From contig NZ_LQCI01000023.1 in assembly GCF_001613935.1 (NCBI RefSeq), positions 183,786-247,785 on the forward strand: a stretch of DNA of 64,000 nucleotides. The letters are read 5' to 3'. The notes under the pieces were generated by a model that made no database searches, was not told the DNA's origin, and saw nothing but the letters and a program-made list of their open reading frames with translations. The translations under genes and the position numbers were made by a program. Below are positions 35,199 through 44,338 of the stretch, one piece after another. Origin of the DNA: Amycolatopsis regifaucium. GTDB lineage: Bacteria; Actinomycetota; Actinomycetes; Mycobacteriales; Pseudonocardiaceae. How positions within the stretch are numbered: the first letter of the stretch is position 1; every line of letters begins with the position of its first letter.

Positions 35199-35864
35199 AT
35201 GCGTCGACTCAGGACCGCTGCCGTCGCCGCGCTGGCGGTGTCCGCACTGATCACCGCGCCGGCGATGGCCGTCGCTCAAGAAGACCATGTCGTACCCGCG
35301 CCCGACTTCGTGAAATCGATGCCCGCGCCCGCCAAGGTCGAGGGCGTCCGGGCGGCCGCGGAACTCAACATCCAGTACCAGATCCAGGAGACCGGCTACT
35401 GGTGCGGCCCGGCCGCCACCCGGATCGCGATCTCGGCCAAGAACGGCAATCCGCCGAGTCAGCAGCAGCTGGCGAACGAGCTGCCGACCAGCACCAACGG
35501 CACCGACTGGATCGGACAGGTCACCCGCGTCCTCAACAACCACATCGGGGGCGGCTGGTACGAGACCAAGGAGATGCCCAACGACCCGCCGACCCAGGCG
35601 CAGCGTGACCTTCTGTGGCGCGACATCGTGCTGGACGTCGACAAGGGTTACGCGATCGTCGCGAACATCGTCGCCCCGGCGAACAACCACCCGCCGGGCT
35701 ACCCGAACTACACGATCTACCACTACTTCACGATCATCGGCTACAACAGCGACAACATGACGGTGAAGATCGCCGACCCGGCCAACTTCGGCGGCAATCA
35801 GATCTACTGGCTCACCTTCAACCAGCTCGCCACCCTGATCCCGCCGAAGGGCTACTCGGCCTGA
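35199..35864 (+). CDS. Secreted C39-like cysteine peptidase
   Basis: ATG 35199 behind GAAGGA gives 221 aa with a signal peptide (MRRLRTAAVAALAVSALI to AMAVAQ). The mature protein is a peptidase_C39_2 domain: catalytic cysteine in TGYWCGPAATRIA and histidine in YHYFTIIGYN, followed by an aspartate in VKIADPA. It is exported and has no cell-wall anchor. The substrate is unknown. Confidence 0.82.
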   Translation: MRRLRTAAVAALAVSALITAPAMAVAQEDHVVPAPDFVKSMPAPAKVEGVRAAAELNIQYQIQETGYWCGPAATRIAISAKNGNPPSQQQLANELPTSTNGTDWIGQVTRVLNNHIGGGWYETKEMPNDPPTQAQRDLLWRDIVLDVDKGYAIVANIVAPANNHPPGYPNYTIYHYFTIIGYNSDNMTVKIADPANFGGNQIYWLTFNQLATLIPPKGYSA

Positions 35865-35872
35865 CCCTCGAT

Positions 35873-35935
35873 GCGTTTCGTCCTCTACTTGCGGTAGTTG
35901 CCACGCGCGACTACCGCATTTAGAGGACGAAACGC
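35873..35935. terminator. Long two-part hairpin after the C39-like gene
   Basis: GCGTTTCGTCCTCT pairs perfectly with AGAGGACGAAACGC, and inside these GCGGTAGT pairs with ACTACCGC around a short loop. It starts nine bases after the peptidase stop and ends 43 before the cellulase start. The sequence is unlike the TGAAGG palindrome family. Confidence 0.8.
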
Positions 35936-35978
35936 GGGGTTGTACGGATCTTGTACGGGAAGGCGCGAAGCTGCCGAT

Positions 35979-36935
35979 ATGCGCATCAAGACGCTCGGTC
36001 TGCTGGCCGCCACGATGCTGGCCCTCATCGCCGCGCCGGCACAGGCCGCCGACGGCAACCCCCTTGAGAAGACCAACGGCTTCTACGTCGACCCGAACTC
36101 CAACCCCGCCGTCTGGGTGAGGGACCACCCGGGCAGCACCGCCGACAAGATCAAGGCCGCCATCTCCACCAAGGCGGGCGCGCGCTGGTTCGGCAACTGG
36201 AGCGGGAACATCAAGACCGCGGTCGACGGCTACACCTACGCCGCCGACGTCGCGGACAAGCTGCCGATCCTGGTCGCCTACAACATCCCCGGCCGCGACT
36301 GCGGCGGTCACTCCGGCGGTGGCGCCGGCAGCCCGGACGCGTACCGGACCTGGATCTCGAACTTCGCCGACGGCATCGGCGGCAAGCCCGCGGTCGTCGT
36401 CATCGAGCCGGACGCCCTCGCGCAGCTCGACTGCCTGCCTGCCGGTGAGCGCCAGACCCGTCTCGACCTGCTCAAGTTCGCCGCGGAGCAGTTCGCCGCG
36501 AAGGCGCCGAACACCTGGGCCTACCTGGACGGTGGCAACTCGACCTGGATCCCCGCCGCCACCATGGCCGACCGGCTCAACGCCGTCGGCGTGAAGTCGA
36601 TCCGCGGTCTCGCGATCAACGTGTCGAACTACAAGACCACCACCGACTCGGCGAACTACGGCAAGGCCGTCAGCGCGGCGCTGTCGAGCAAGTACGGCTA
36701 CACCAAGCCGTTCGTCATCGACACGAGCCGCAACGGCAACGGCCCCCTCGGTTCCGAGTGGTGCAACCCGGCCGGGCGCAAGCTCGGGGCGACTTCGCAG
36801 ACCGGCGGCGGCGCCGAGATGCTGCTCTGGGTCAAGGTGCCCGGCGACTCCGACGGCAAATGCGGGATCGCGCCGAACGTGGAAGCCGGGCAGTTCAGCC
36901 CCGACCTGGCCCTGCGCCTGATCAGCGGGACCTGA
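35979..36935 (+). CDS. Secreted glycoside hydrolase family 6 (cellulase)
   Basis: The 318-aa product has a signal peptide (MRIKTLGLLAATMLALIA to AQAADG) and a GH6 catalytic domain. D107 in YNIPGRDCGGHS and the proton-donor D145 in VVIEPDALAQLD are in place, with LLWVKVPGDSDG near the end. GH6 enzymes cleave beta-1,4-glucan with inversion. There is no carbohydrate-binding module or linker, which is unusual for a secreted cellulase, so a role on short glucans is possible. Confidence 0.9.
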   Translation: MRIKTLGLLAATMLALIAAPAQAADGNPLEKTNGFYVDPNSNPAVWVRDHPGSTADKIKAAISTKAGARWFGNWSGNIKTAVDGYTYAADVADKLPILVAYNIPGRDCGGHSGGGAGSPDAYRTWISNFADGIGGKPAVVVIEPDALAQLDCLPAGERQTRLDLLKFAAEQFAAKAPNTWAYLDGGNSTWIPAATMADRLNAVGVKSIRGLAINVSNYKTTTDSANYGKAVSAALSSKYGYTKPFVIDTSRNGNGPLGSEWCNPAGRKLGATSQTGGGAEMLLWVKVPGDSDGKCGIAPNVEAGQFSPDLALRLISGT

Positions 36936-37101
36936 TCCCACCACAAGCCCGTCGCGCCGGCTGTTCGTCTGTGGCCTCGTTCTCCCGAGAAGGCGAGTGT
37001 CACGACCCCTTGGACAGCAGCCGGCGCGACGCCTCCACGCGCTCCCGGTAGTACGGTGCTGAGTGATCTGAGTCACAGTATCGATCGAGGAGGCCGTCGT
37101 C

Positions 37102-38154
37102 GTGGAGTTTCAGCTGGGGATCGGAACCAGGAAGGGTTTGTTCCTCGCCACCAGCGAGGACAGGGAGAACTGGGAACTGTCCACCCCGAAGTTCCCGATG
37201 GAAGCCGTGCGGGCGGTCGCGCTGACCCCGTCCCGCGTTTACGCCGCGGCCGTCAACGAGCATTTCGGCCCGACGATCGCGACGTCCGACGACTTCGGTG
37301 AGACCTGGTCGGAACCCGATCACGCCCCGGTGGCCTTCCCCGCCGACACCGGCACCGCGCTCGAAGGCATCTGGCAGATCGCGATCTCCGGCGACGTCAT
37401 CTACGCGGGGGTGGAACCCTCCGCCCTGTTCCGGTCCGAAGACGGCGGCGAGACCTTCGAACTGGTGCGTGGACTGTGGGAGCACGAGCATCGTCCACAC
37501 TGGACTCCCGGGGGCGGCGGCCAGATGATCCACACGATCCTGCCGCATCCCGCGGACCCGGACCGCGTCACCGTCGCCATGTCGACAGGCGGTGTCTACC
37601 GCACCGAGGACGGCGGCAAGAGCTGGACGGCGTCGAATCGCGGGATCAGCGCGGATTTCCTGCCGGACGAGGAGCCCGAGTTCGGGCAATGCGTGCACAA
37701 GGTCGCGATGCATCCGGCTCGGCCCGAACGGTTCTTTCTGCAGAACCACGGCGGCGTCTACCGCAGCGACGACGACACGAGGACGTGGACGCCCATCGCC
37801 GACGGGCTGCCGAACGACTTCGGGTTCGCCATCGTCGTCCATCCGTCCAAACCGGACACCATCTACAACTTCCCTTTGGTGGCGGACGTTCTCCGCTTCC
37901 CGCCGGACGGCCGCTGCCGGGTCTATCGCAGCGACGACGCGGGCGAGACCTGGGTAGGGCTCGGAAACGGCTTGCCGGACAAGGGTTTCTACGCGGGTGT
38001 GCTCCGGGACGGGATGTGCGTCGACCAAGAGGCGGGGATCTACTTCGGCACGCGGTCCGGTGAAGTGTGGGCCAGTCCCGACGAGGGCGACACGTGGCAT
38101 CAGGTGGCCGCGCATCTGCCGGACGTGCTGTGCGTGCGGGCCCAGGTGGTCTAG
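37102..38154 (+). CDS. BNR/sialidase-like beta-propeller protein
   Basis: The 350-aa cytoplasmic protein (no signal peptide) contains at least five Asp-box repeats of the SxDxGxTW type: TSDDFGETW, SEDGGETF, TEDGGKSW, SDDAGETW and SPDEGDTW. This predicts a six- or seven-blade propeller. No catalytic sialidase residues are evident. GTG 37102 follows GAGGAGG. It ends directly against the MoaD-like gene with no spacer, which points to a joint function. Confidence 0.82.
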   Translation: MEFQLGIGTRKGLFLATSEDRENWELSTPKFPMEAVRAVALTPSRVYAAAVNEHFGPTIATSDDFGETWSEPDHAPVAFPADTGTALEGIWQIAISGDVIYAGVEPSALFRSEDGGETFELVRGLWEHEHRPHWTPGGGGQMIHTILPHPADPDRVTVAMSTGGVYRTEDGGKSWTASNRGISADFLPDEEPEFGQCVHKVAMHPARPERFFLQNHGGVYRSDDDTRTWTPIADGLPNDFGFAIVVHPSKPDTIYNFPLVADVLRFPPDGRCRVYRSDDAGETWVGLGNGLPDKGFYAGVLRDGMCVDQEAGIYFGTRSGEVWASPDEGDTWHQVAAHLPDVLCVRAQVV

Positions 38155-38427
38155 GTGGTCCGCGTCCTGCTGCCCGCGATGTTGCGGCCGCTCGCCGGTG
38201 GGGCGGGGACGTTCGAGGTCGACGCTCCGACGATCAGCGCCGTACTGGACGCGCTCGGCGCCGAGTTCCCCGCGTTGGAACGCCGTCTGCGTAACGAGAC
38301 CGGTGCGCTGCGGCGTTACGTGAACTTCTATGTGGACGGTGAGGAGTGCCGTCGGCTCGACGGCGCCGAGACCTCGCTCACCGACGCCAAGGAGGTCCAG
38401 ATCATTCCGTCGGTCGCCGGTGGCTGA
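38155..38427 (+). CDS. MoaD/ThiS-like ubiquitin-fold protein
   Basis: The 90-aa beta-grasp protein ends in the essential SVAGG, with the terminal diglycine needed for thiocarboxylation or conjugation. GTG 38155 immediately follows the propeller stop. No E1-like (MoeB) or MoaE gene lies nearby, so it is unlikely to be the dedicated molybdopterin MoaD. It may be a sulfur carrier or a protein modifier acting with the propeller protein. Confidence 0.82.
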   Translation: MVRVLLPAMLRPLAGGAGTFEVDAPTISAVLDALGAEFPALERRLRNETGALRRYVNFYVDGEECRRLDGAETSLTDAKEVQIIPSVAGG

Positions 38428-38436
38428 TCCGGTGCG

Positions 38437-38483
38437 ATGAAGGGGCCTTTCCTGGCGAAATCTGCCAGGAAAGGCCCCTTCAT
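38437..38483. terminator. Perfect 20-bp hairpin between convergent genes
   Basis: ATGAAGGGGCCTTTCCTGGC pairs perfectly with its complement around GAAATCT. It lies ten bases after the MoaD-like stop and twelve before the end of the trehalose fusion gene, so it can stop transcripts from both sides. Confidence 0.85.
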
Positions 38484-38494
38484 TTCGTTCATGA

Positions 38495-41023
38495 CTACCG
38501 GGAAAGCAGGTTCGCGCAGCGGATCAGCCCGATGTGCGAGTACGCCTGCGGGTGGTTGCCCAGCGAGCGCTCCGCGATCGGGTCGAACTGCTCGGGCAGC
38601 AGGCCGGTCGGGCCGGCGGCGTCGACGATCTGCGTGAACAGTTCCTCGGCCTCGGTGCGCCGCCCGGTGAGCAGGTACGCCTCGATGAGCCAAGCCGCAC
38701 AGATGTGGAAGCCGCCTTCGCCGCCGGGAAGCCCGTCGTCGCGGCGGTAACGGTACACAGTGGATCCACTGCGCAGCTCCGCCTCGATCGCGGTCACCGT
38801 CGACTGGAACCGCGGGTCGGCCGGGTCGATCAACCCGGTCAGCCCGACGAACAGCGACGCGGCGTCGAGGTCGGTGCCGTCGTAAGCGGTGGTGAAGGCC
38901 TGGACCTCGTCGTTCCAGCCCTTCTCCAGCACGTCGGTGGCGATCTCGTCGCGCAGCGACGGCCACGCGCCCGGCACCTCGCGGCCGTAGACCTCGCCCA
39001 GCTTGATCGCCCTGTCGATGGTCACCCAGCACATCACCCGCGAGTACACCCGGTGGCGCGGCACGTGCCGCTCCTCCCAGATGCCGTGGTCCGGTTCGTT
39101 CCAACGCCGCGTGACGGCCTCGGCCATCGCGCGCACCATCTGCCAGTCCTCGTCGCGGAGTTCGCCACGCGCCTCGGCCAGCGTCTGCACGAGTTCGACG
39201 ACCGGACCGAAGACGTCCAGCTGCACCTGGTGGTTCGCCAGGTTGCCGACGCGGACCGGCCGCGATCCGGCATACCCGGGCAGCGACTCGATGACCGCCT
39301 CGGCACCGATCACGCTGCCGGCCAAGGTGTACAGCGGGTGCAGCCGTTCCGGCCCGGCCAAGGTCGACAGCACGCCGTGCAGCCAGCGAAGGTAGCCCTC
39401 CGCTTCCTCGATCGAGCCGAGGTGGACCAGCTCACGCACGGTCATGGCCGCGTCACGGATCCAGCAGTAGCGGTAGTCCCAGTTGCGGACGCCGCCGATC
39501 TCCTCCGGCAGCGACGACGTCGCCGCCGCGAGCACGCCGCCGGTGTCGGTGTTGACCAGTCCGCGCAACGTCAGCGCCGAGCGGCCGACCAGGTCGGTCT
39601 GCACGCTGGGCAGCTTGAGCGTCTGCGCCCAGGTGCTCCAGTAGTCGCCCGCGCGGGCGCGCCGCTCCACTTCGGACAATTCGTGCGGTCCGAGATCCGT
39701 GGTGCCGCAGCGCAGTTCGAGCACCACCGGCTTCTCCTGGCTGGGGGTCACCAGCGCCGTCGCGGTGTCGTTCATGCCGTCGGAGGTGATCTCCCACTCC
39801 ACGCCCGGTGAACGCAGCGCGAACGGCTCGGAAGTACCCTGCACCAGGATCCCGTCGCCCTGTGCGACCAGCTTCACCGGCACGCCGCCGAATTCGGGCC
39901 GCGGCGCGAACACGATCTCCGCCGCCGCCTCGCCCGAGATCACCCGGACGAGGTCCGTGCGGTGCGCGGGGCTCTCCGGCTCGATGTAGTCGGTGACGAG
40001 CAGCCGCGACCAGCGGGTCTCCACCGTCATGGTGTTCGGCAGGTAACGCTGCCCGAGCGGAAGGCCGTTGCGGTGCGGCTTGATCGAGAAGTGGCCGGCG
40101 GCGGCACCGCCGAGCAGGTCCGCGAAGATCGCGGGCGCGTCGGGGCCGGGGTGGCACAGCCAGGTCAGCCGGGCGTCCGGCGTGACCAGCGCGACCGAAC
40201 GCTCGTTGGCCAGCATCGACAGCCGCTCGATCGGCGGGGCCTGCTCGCCGTAAAGCCAGTTCCGGCGCTCTTCGAGCAGGAACGCGAGCACCAGCGCGAC
40301 GTCGACGGTGTCCGGGACCCGGAACTGCGCGAGACTTTCGCCGTCGCCGACCTTGACCCCGAGGTCCGGGCCGGTGATGCGGGCGAACGCCTTCTCGTCG
40401 GTGACGTCGTCGCCGACGAAGACCGCCGCGGTCGCGCCGACCTGATGACGCAGGGTGTCCAGTGCGCGGCCTTTGTCCGTTTGGACGACCGCGAGCTCGA
40501 CGACCTCCTTGCCGTCGGTCGTGGACACGCCCTCCCACTGCGAAGGGCCATTGTGGACATCCCGCAGCACGCGGCGGCCCGCCTCGTGCTCGGCGCGGCG
40601 GACGTGCACCGCGATGCTCGCGGGCTTGACCTCGAGCGAGACGCCCGGCACGTCGAGTACCAGGTTTTCCAGCTCGGCCTCAAGCCTTCTGTGCAGCTCA
40701 CGGGCCTTGTCGTCGAGTGCGTGGATGAAGCCGATGTCGAACTCCGACCCGTGGCTGCCGACCAGGTTCACCTCGGCCGGGAGACGGGACAGGGTGGCGA
40801 GATCGCGCAAGGCGCGGCCCGAGATGACCGCGGTGGTCGTCTCGTGCAGGCCGGCCAGCGACCTGAGCGCGCCTACCGATTCGGGCAGCGGCCGGGCTTC
40901 GTCCGGATTGGCCGTGATCGGAGCCAGCGTGCCGTCGTAGTCGCAGGCGACCAGCAGCCGCGGCGTGCGCGCGACCTGGACAATCGCGCGCCTCAGCTCG
41001 GCGGGCAGTGCCTCGGCGGTCAA
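38495..41023 (-). CDS. otsB: Trehalose-6-phosphate phosphatase fused to a GH15 trehalase-type domain
   Basis: TTG 41023, supported by GAGGA seven bases upstream, gives 842 aa. Residues about 1-250 are a HAD-type trehalose phosphatase: ACDYDGTLAPI, VISGR and GDDVTDEKAF. Residues about 270-842 form a GH15 domain: NWDYRYCWIRDAAMTV, catalytic-type glutamates in GIWEERH and LLPEQFDP, then NHPQAYSH. Actinobacterial GH15 proteins of this type include trehalases. One chain would thus make free trehalose and could also cleave it. otsA lies 40 bp upstream. Confidence 0.88.
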   Translation of the reverse strand: MTAEALPAELRRAIVQVARTPRLLVACDYDGTLAPITANPDEARPLPESVGALRSLAGLHETTTAVISGRALRDLATLSRLPAEVNLVGSHGSEFDIGFIHALDDKARELHRRLEAELENLVLDVPGVSLEVKPASIAVHVRRAEHEAGRRVLRDVHNGPSQWEGVSTTDGKEVVELAVVQTDKGRALDTLRHQVGATAAVFVGDDVTDEKAFARITGPDLGVKVGDGESLAQFRVPDTVDVALVLAFLLEERRNWLYGEQAPPIERLSMLANERSVALVTPDARLTWLCHPGPDAPAIFADLLGGAAAGHFSIKPHRNGLPLGQRYLPNTMTVETRWSRLLVTDYIEPESPAHRTDLVRVISGEAAAEIVFAPRPEFGGVPVKLVAQGDGILVQGTSEPFALRSPGVEWEITSDGMNDTATALVTPSQEKPVVLELRCGTTDLGPHELSEVERRARAGDYWSTWAQTLKLPSVQTDLVGRSALTLRGLVNTDTGGVLAAATSSLPEEIGGVRNWDYRYCWIRDAAMTVRELVHLGSIEEAEGYLRWLHGVLSTLAGPERLHPLYTLAGSVIGAEAVIESLPGYAGSRPVRVGNLANHQVQLDVFGPVVELVQTLAEARGELRDEDWQMVRAMAEAVTRRWNEPDHGIWEERHVPRHRVYSRVMCWVTIDRAIKLGEVYGREVPGAWPSLRDEIATDVLEKGWNDEVQAFTTAYDGTDLDAASLFVGLTGLIDPADPRFQSTVTAIEAELRSGSTVYRYRRDDGLPGGEGGFHICAAWLIEAYLLTGRRTEAEELFTQIVDAAGPTGLLPEQFDPIAERSLGNHPQAYSHIGLIRCANLLSR

Positions 41024-41063
41024 CGATTTCTCCTCGGGGAGTATGCGGGGTATGGGGGAAGAG

Positions 41064-42530
41064 TCAGTCGGCCGGTTCGGTACCGAGCGCCTGGAGGAAC
41101 GAGCGCGCCCAGCGGTCGACGTCATGCGTGAGGACTTGGCGACGCATGGCGCGCATACGGCGGCGTCCCTCTGCGGGGTCGAGCGTAATGGCAGTCTCCA
41201 AGGCGTTCTTCACCCCATCCAGGTCATGCGGGTTGACCAGGAGAGCACTGGTCAACTCCGCCGCGGCGCCGGCGAACTCGGACAGCACGAGCGCGCCGCC
41301 GAGGTCGTGGCGGCAGGCGACGTACTCCTTGCAGACGAGGTTCATCCCGTCACGCAAAGGAGTGACCACCATGACGTCGGCCGCCGAAAAGAACGCGGCC
41401 AGTTCCGTCCGGTTGACCGACTGGTGCAGATAGTGCACGACCGGGCGGCCCACCCTGGCGAATTCGCCGTTGATCCGCCCGACCATCTGCTCGATGTCGC
41501 CGCGCATCCGCTGGTAGTGCTCGACGCGCTCACGGCTCGGCGTGGCCAGCTGGACGAACGTGACGTCCTCCGGGCGGACGCGGCCTTCGTGCAGCAGCTC
41601 GTGCAGTGCCTGCAGCCGCAGGTCGATGCCCTTCGTGTAGTCGAGCCTGTCGACGCCGAGCAGGACCTTCTTCGGATTGCCGAGATCACGCCGCAGCTGG
41701 GCGGCGCGTTCGGCGACGCCCTTGGTCTTGGCGAGTTTGTCGAGGCCGATGGCGTCGATGGAGATCGGGAACGCGCCGACCCGCACCGTACGGTCGCCGA
41801 CCTGCATCAGGCCGGGGCGGGTGCGGATACCGACCGCGCCCCGGCTGGATTCGAGACCGGCCAGCTGTCGCGCCAGCCACAGGAAGTTCTGTGCGCCACC
41901 CGGTCGGTGGAAACCGACGAGGTCGGCCCCGACCAGGCCGCGGACGATCTCGGTCCGCCACGGCATCTGCATGAACAGCTCGACCGGGGGAAACGGGATG
42001 TGCAGGAAGAACCCGATCCGCAGATCCGGGCGCAGTTCGCGGAGCATCGCCGGGACGAGCTGCAACTGGTAGTCCTGGATCCACACGGTCGCGCCCTCGG
42101 CGGCGACCTTCGCGCTCGCCTCGGCGAAGCGCCGGTTCACCCGGACGTAGGACTCCCACCAGCTCCGGTCGAACACCGGCCGGGCCACCACGTCGTGGTA
42201 CAGCGGCCACAGCGTCGCGTTCGAGAAGCCCTCGTAGTAGTCGCGGACGTCGTCCGAGGTCAGGGAGACCGGGTGCAGCACCAGACCGTCGTCGTCGAAT
42301 TCCTCGACGTCGACGTCGGGTACACCCGGCCAGCCGACCCAGGCGCCCTTGCGGGACCGCAGGAACGGCTCGAGGGCCGACACCAGCCCACCGGGACTCG
42401 CCGTCCAGCGCCTGCTCCCGTCGGCGGTCCGTTCGAGGTCCACCGGGAGCCGATTCGCCACCACGACGAAGTCCGCGGCTGCCGATCCGCCCGTCTCCGC
42501 CGGAGTTGTTTCAAGAATGCCGTCGTCCAC
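41064..42530 (-). CDS. otsA: Trehalose-6-phosphate synthase
   Basis: GTG 42530, behind GAGGGAG at six bases, gives 488 aa of the GT20 family: FVVVANRLPVDLER with the loop SPGGLVSAL, the substrate region WIQDYQLQLVPAML, and the donor site LGVDRLDYTKGIDLRL with PLRDGMNLV. It joins UDP-glucose (or ADP-glucose) to glucose 6-phosphate. With the downstream phosphatase-trehalase fusion it forms a self-contained trehalose operon for osmotic or desiccation stress. Confidence 0.95.
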   Translation of the reverse strand: MDDGILETTPAETGGSAAADFVVVANRLPVDLERTADGSRRWTASPGGLVSALEPFLRSRKGAWVGWPGVPDVDVEEFDDDGLVLHPVSLTSDDVRDYYEGFSNATLWPLYHDVVARPVFDRSWWESYVRVNRRFAEASAKVAAEGATVWIQDYQLQLVPAMLRELRPDLRIGFFLHIPFPPVELFMQMPWRTEIVRGLVGADLVGFHRPGGAQNFLWLARQLAGLESSRGAVGIRTRPGLMQVGDRTVRVGAFPISIDAIGLDKLAKTKGVAERAAQLRRDLGNPKKVLLGVDRLDYTKGIDLRLQALHELLHEGRVRPEDVTFVQLATPSRERVEHYQRMRGDIEQMVGRINGEFARVGRPVVHYLHQSVNRTELAAFFSAADVMVVTPLRDGMNLVCKEYVACRHDLGGALVLSEFAGAAAELTSALLVNPHDLDGVKNALETAITLDPAEGRRRMRAMRRQVLTHDVDRWARSFLQALGTEPAD

Positions 42531-42612
42531 CAGCCGCTCCCTCAAAATCGCGGGTCGCTGCCCTAGGGAAGAACCCTATCGCGCGCTCGCGCGACGGCCG
42601 GGCGTCGCGCGA

Positions 42613-44178
42613 TCACTCCAAGCGTCGTTCGGCGGGTTCCATGGGACCCGCCATCCGCGGCCCGGCGAATTTGCGTTCGAGCCTGCCGAGGCCCGTGCGC
42701 ACCGGCTGCGCCAGGTATTCACCGAGTACCACACCCGCTGCCAGGGCAAGCCCGATGGCGACCGCGGTCATCAACGTGGAGATGTTGCCGCCTTGTTCAA
42801 CGCCCAATTGGTATAGACCACGATAGGTGGAGAGGCCCGGGAGCAGGGGAGTGATGCCTGACACAGCCACCACGAGCGGCGTCACCTTGAGTCGCCTGGC
42901 GAGTACGCCGCCGCAGAAGCCGACCAGCGTGGCGGCCGCCGCGGACGAGCTGACGGCCTCGAAATCGGTCAGCATCAACGCGCCGTAGACCGCGCCGCCG
43001 ATGGCACCCGCCGCGCCCGCGACGATCATCGCGCGCAGCGTCGAATACGAGGCGAGCGCGAAGCAGGCGGACGCGCCGATGCTGCCGATGACGATGATCG
43101 GAAGTTGTTGCGGCGTCGAGGAGACCACCTCGGGCAGCGGGGTGAGCGGCATTTCGAGCAGCAGGGCGATCTTCAGCGCGAGCACCACGCCGGCGATCAG
43201 CCCGGCACTCATCAGCGCGGTTTCCATGGTGCGCCCGGCGGCTGTGACGTAATAGCCGGTGATGGCGTCCTGCACGGCGGAAACCGTGGAAAGGCCCGAC
43301 AGCAGCACGGTCACCGCCGCCGCGACGACCAGCGTCGGTTTGTTCGTGGTCAGCAGGTTGCTGCTCACTATCGCCATCGCGGACAGGGTCGCGACCAGGC
43401 CGCCGATCACCTGCTGGAAGAAGAACGGCAGGGCGAAGCGGTTGAGGAACCGGCCAAGCCGGTCGATGACCGCGCTGATCACCAGGGCGACCAGCGCGAC
43501 GTCGAGGCTGCCCCCGAGGATCAGGGTGATGAACGCGGCCAGTCCACCCCAGGCGGCCGTGGCCACCCAGCGGGGGTACGGATGCGGCGCGGTCGTGATC
43601 CGCTGGAGTTCCTGCTGCGCCTCTTCGGCGCCCATGTTCCCGCGGACGATCTTGCGGACCAGGATCTCCGTCTGGGTGAGCCGGGTGTAGTCGAGGCTGC
43701 GTGAGCGGACCACGCGAAGCGCCGTCACCGGCGCCATGTCGGTGCCGCGGTGACAGGTCACCGTGATCGACGTGAAGATCACGTCGACCTCGCAGTGCGG
43801 GAGACCGAGCGCGGAGGTCAGCGCGAGGATCGTCGCCGTGACGTCGGAGGCGCCCGCGCCGCTCGACATCTGGACCTCGCCGACGCGCAGGACGAGGTCC
43901 AGGACGAAGTTGACCGTCGAGTCGTCCGGCGGCTTCGGGCCCATCGCCTCGCCGCCCTCGACGACGGGCTGTTCGGCCGTCGGGGCTTCGAGGATCTGCC
44001 ACGCGCGACGGCGCAGCAGGTTGGGCCGGTGCGAGCGGGCCTGGGGGGTCGATCGCTCACCGTCACGCTGGCGCGGCGCTTCCAGCAGCCATTCGCCACG
44101 TTCGGGTGTTTCGTCGTGGTTCTTCTCGACACCGCGTCTGCCGTGCTGGGCCCCCTTGGTGCGCTCGTTGATCTTCAT
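42613..44178 (-). CDS. Threonine/serine exporter, ThrE family
   Basis: The 521-aa protein has a charged cytoplasmic leader of about 85 residues. The ThrE N-terminal domain (LRVGEVQMSSGAGASDV, CEVDVIFTSITV) is followed by about ten membrane segments that make up the DUF1212 and DUF3815 halves. Family members export threonine or serine, or dipeptides, using the proton gradient. ATG 44178 follows GGAGGTGG. It is divergent from the PhoD gene. Confidence 0.88.
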   Translation of the reverse strand: MKINERTKGAQHGRRGVEKNHDETPERGEWLLEAPRQRDGERSTPQARSHRPNLLRRRAWQILEAPTAEQPVVEGGEAMGPKPPDDSTVNFVLDLVLRVGEVQMSSGAGASDVTATILALTSALGLPHCEVDVIFTSITVTCHRGTDMAPVTALRVVRSRSLDYTRLTQTEILVRKIVRGNMGAEEAQQELQRITTAPHPYPRWVATAAWGGLAAFITLILGGSLDVALVALVISAVIDRLGRFLNRFALPFFFQQVIGGLVATLSAMAIVSSNLLTTNKPTLVVAAAVTVLLSGLSTVSAVQDAITGYYVTAAGRTMETALMSAGLIAGVVLALKIALLLEMPLTPLPEVVSSTPQQLPIIVIGSIGASACFALASYSTLRAMIVAGAAGAIGGAVYGALMLTDFEAVSSSAAAATLVGFCGGVLARRLKVTPLVVAVSGITPLLPGLSTYRGLYQLGVEQGGNISTLMTAVAIGLALAAGVVLGEYLAQPVRTGLGRLERKFAGPRMAGPMEPAERRLE

Positions 44179-44338
44179 GATCGATCCACCTCCTCACTCG
44201 TCTTGTCGCCTGCTTACCGGGACTTTCCCGAGGACCATCGGGCCCGGCGCCCCGACCGTTGCAGGTAAACCGAAGTGGCGTCCACCACGTTCGGACAAGA
44301 TCCTCGCGGCGGGGCCGATCTGCGGCACACTGCAAGCC

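Noticed and set aside
34392..37076. An 894-codon open frame on the minus strand
   Set aside because: Only its last 210 codons are the sigma factor. The rest is antisense to the C39-like peptidase and GH6 genes and arises from G/C-biased codons.
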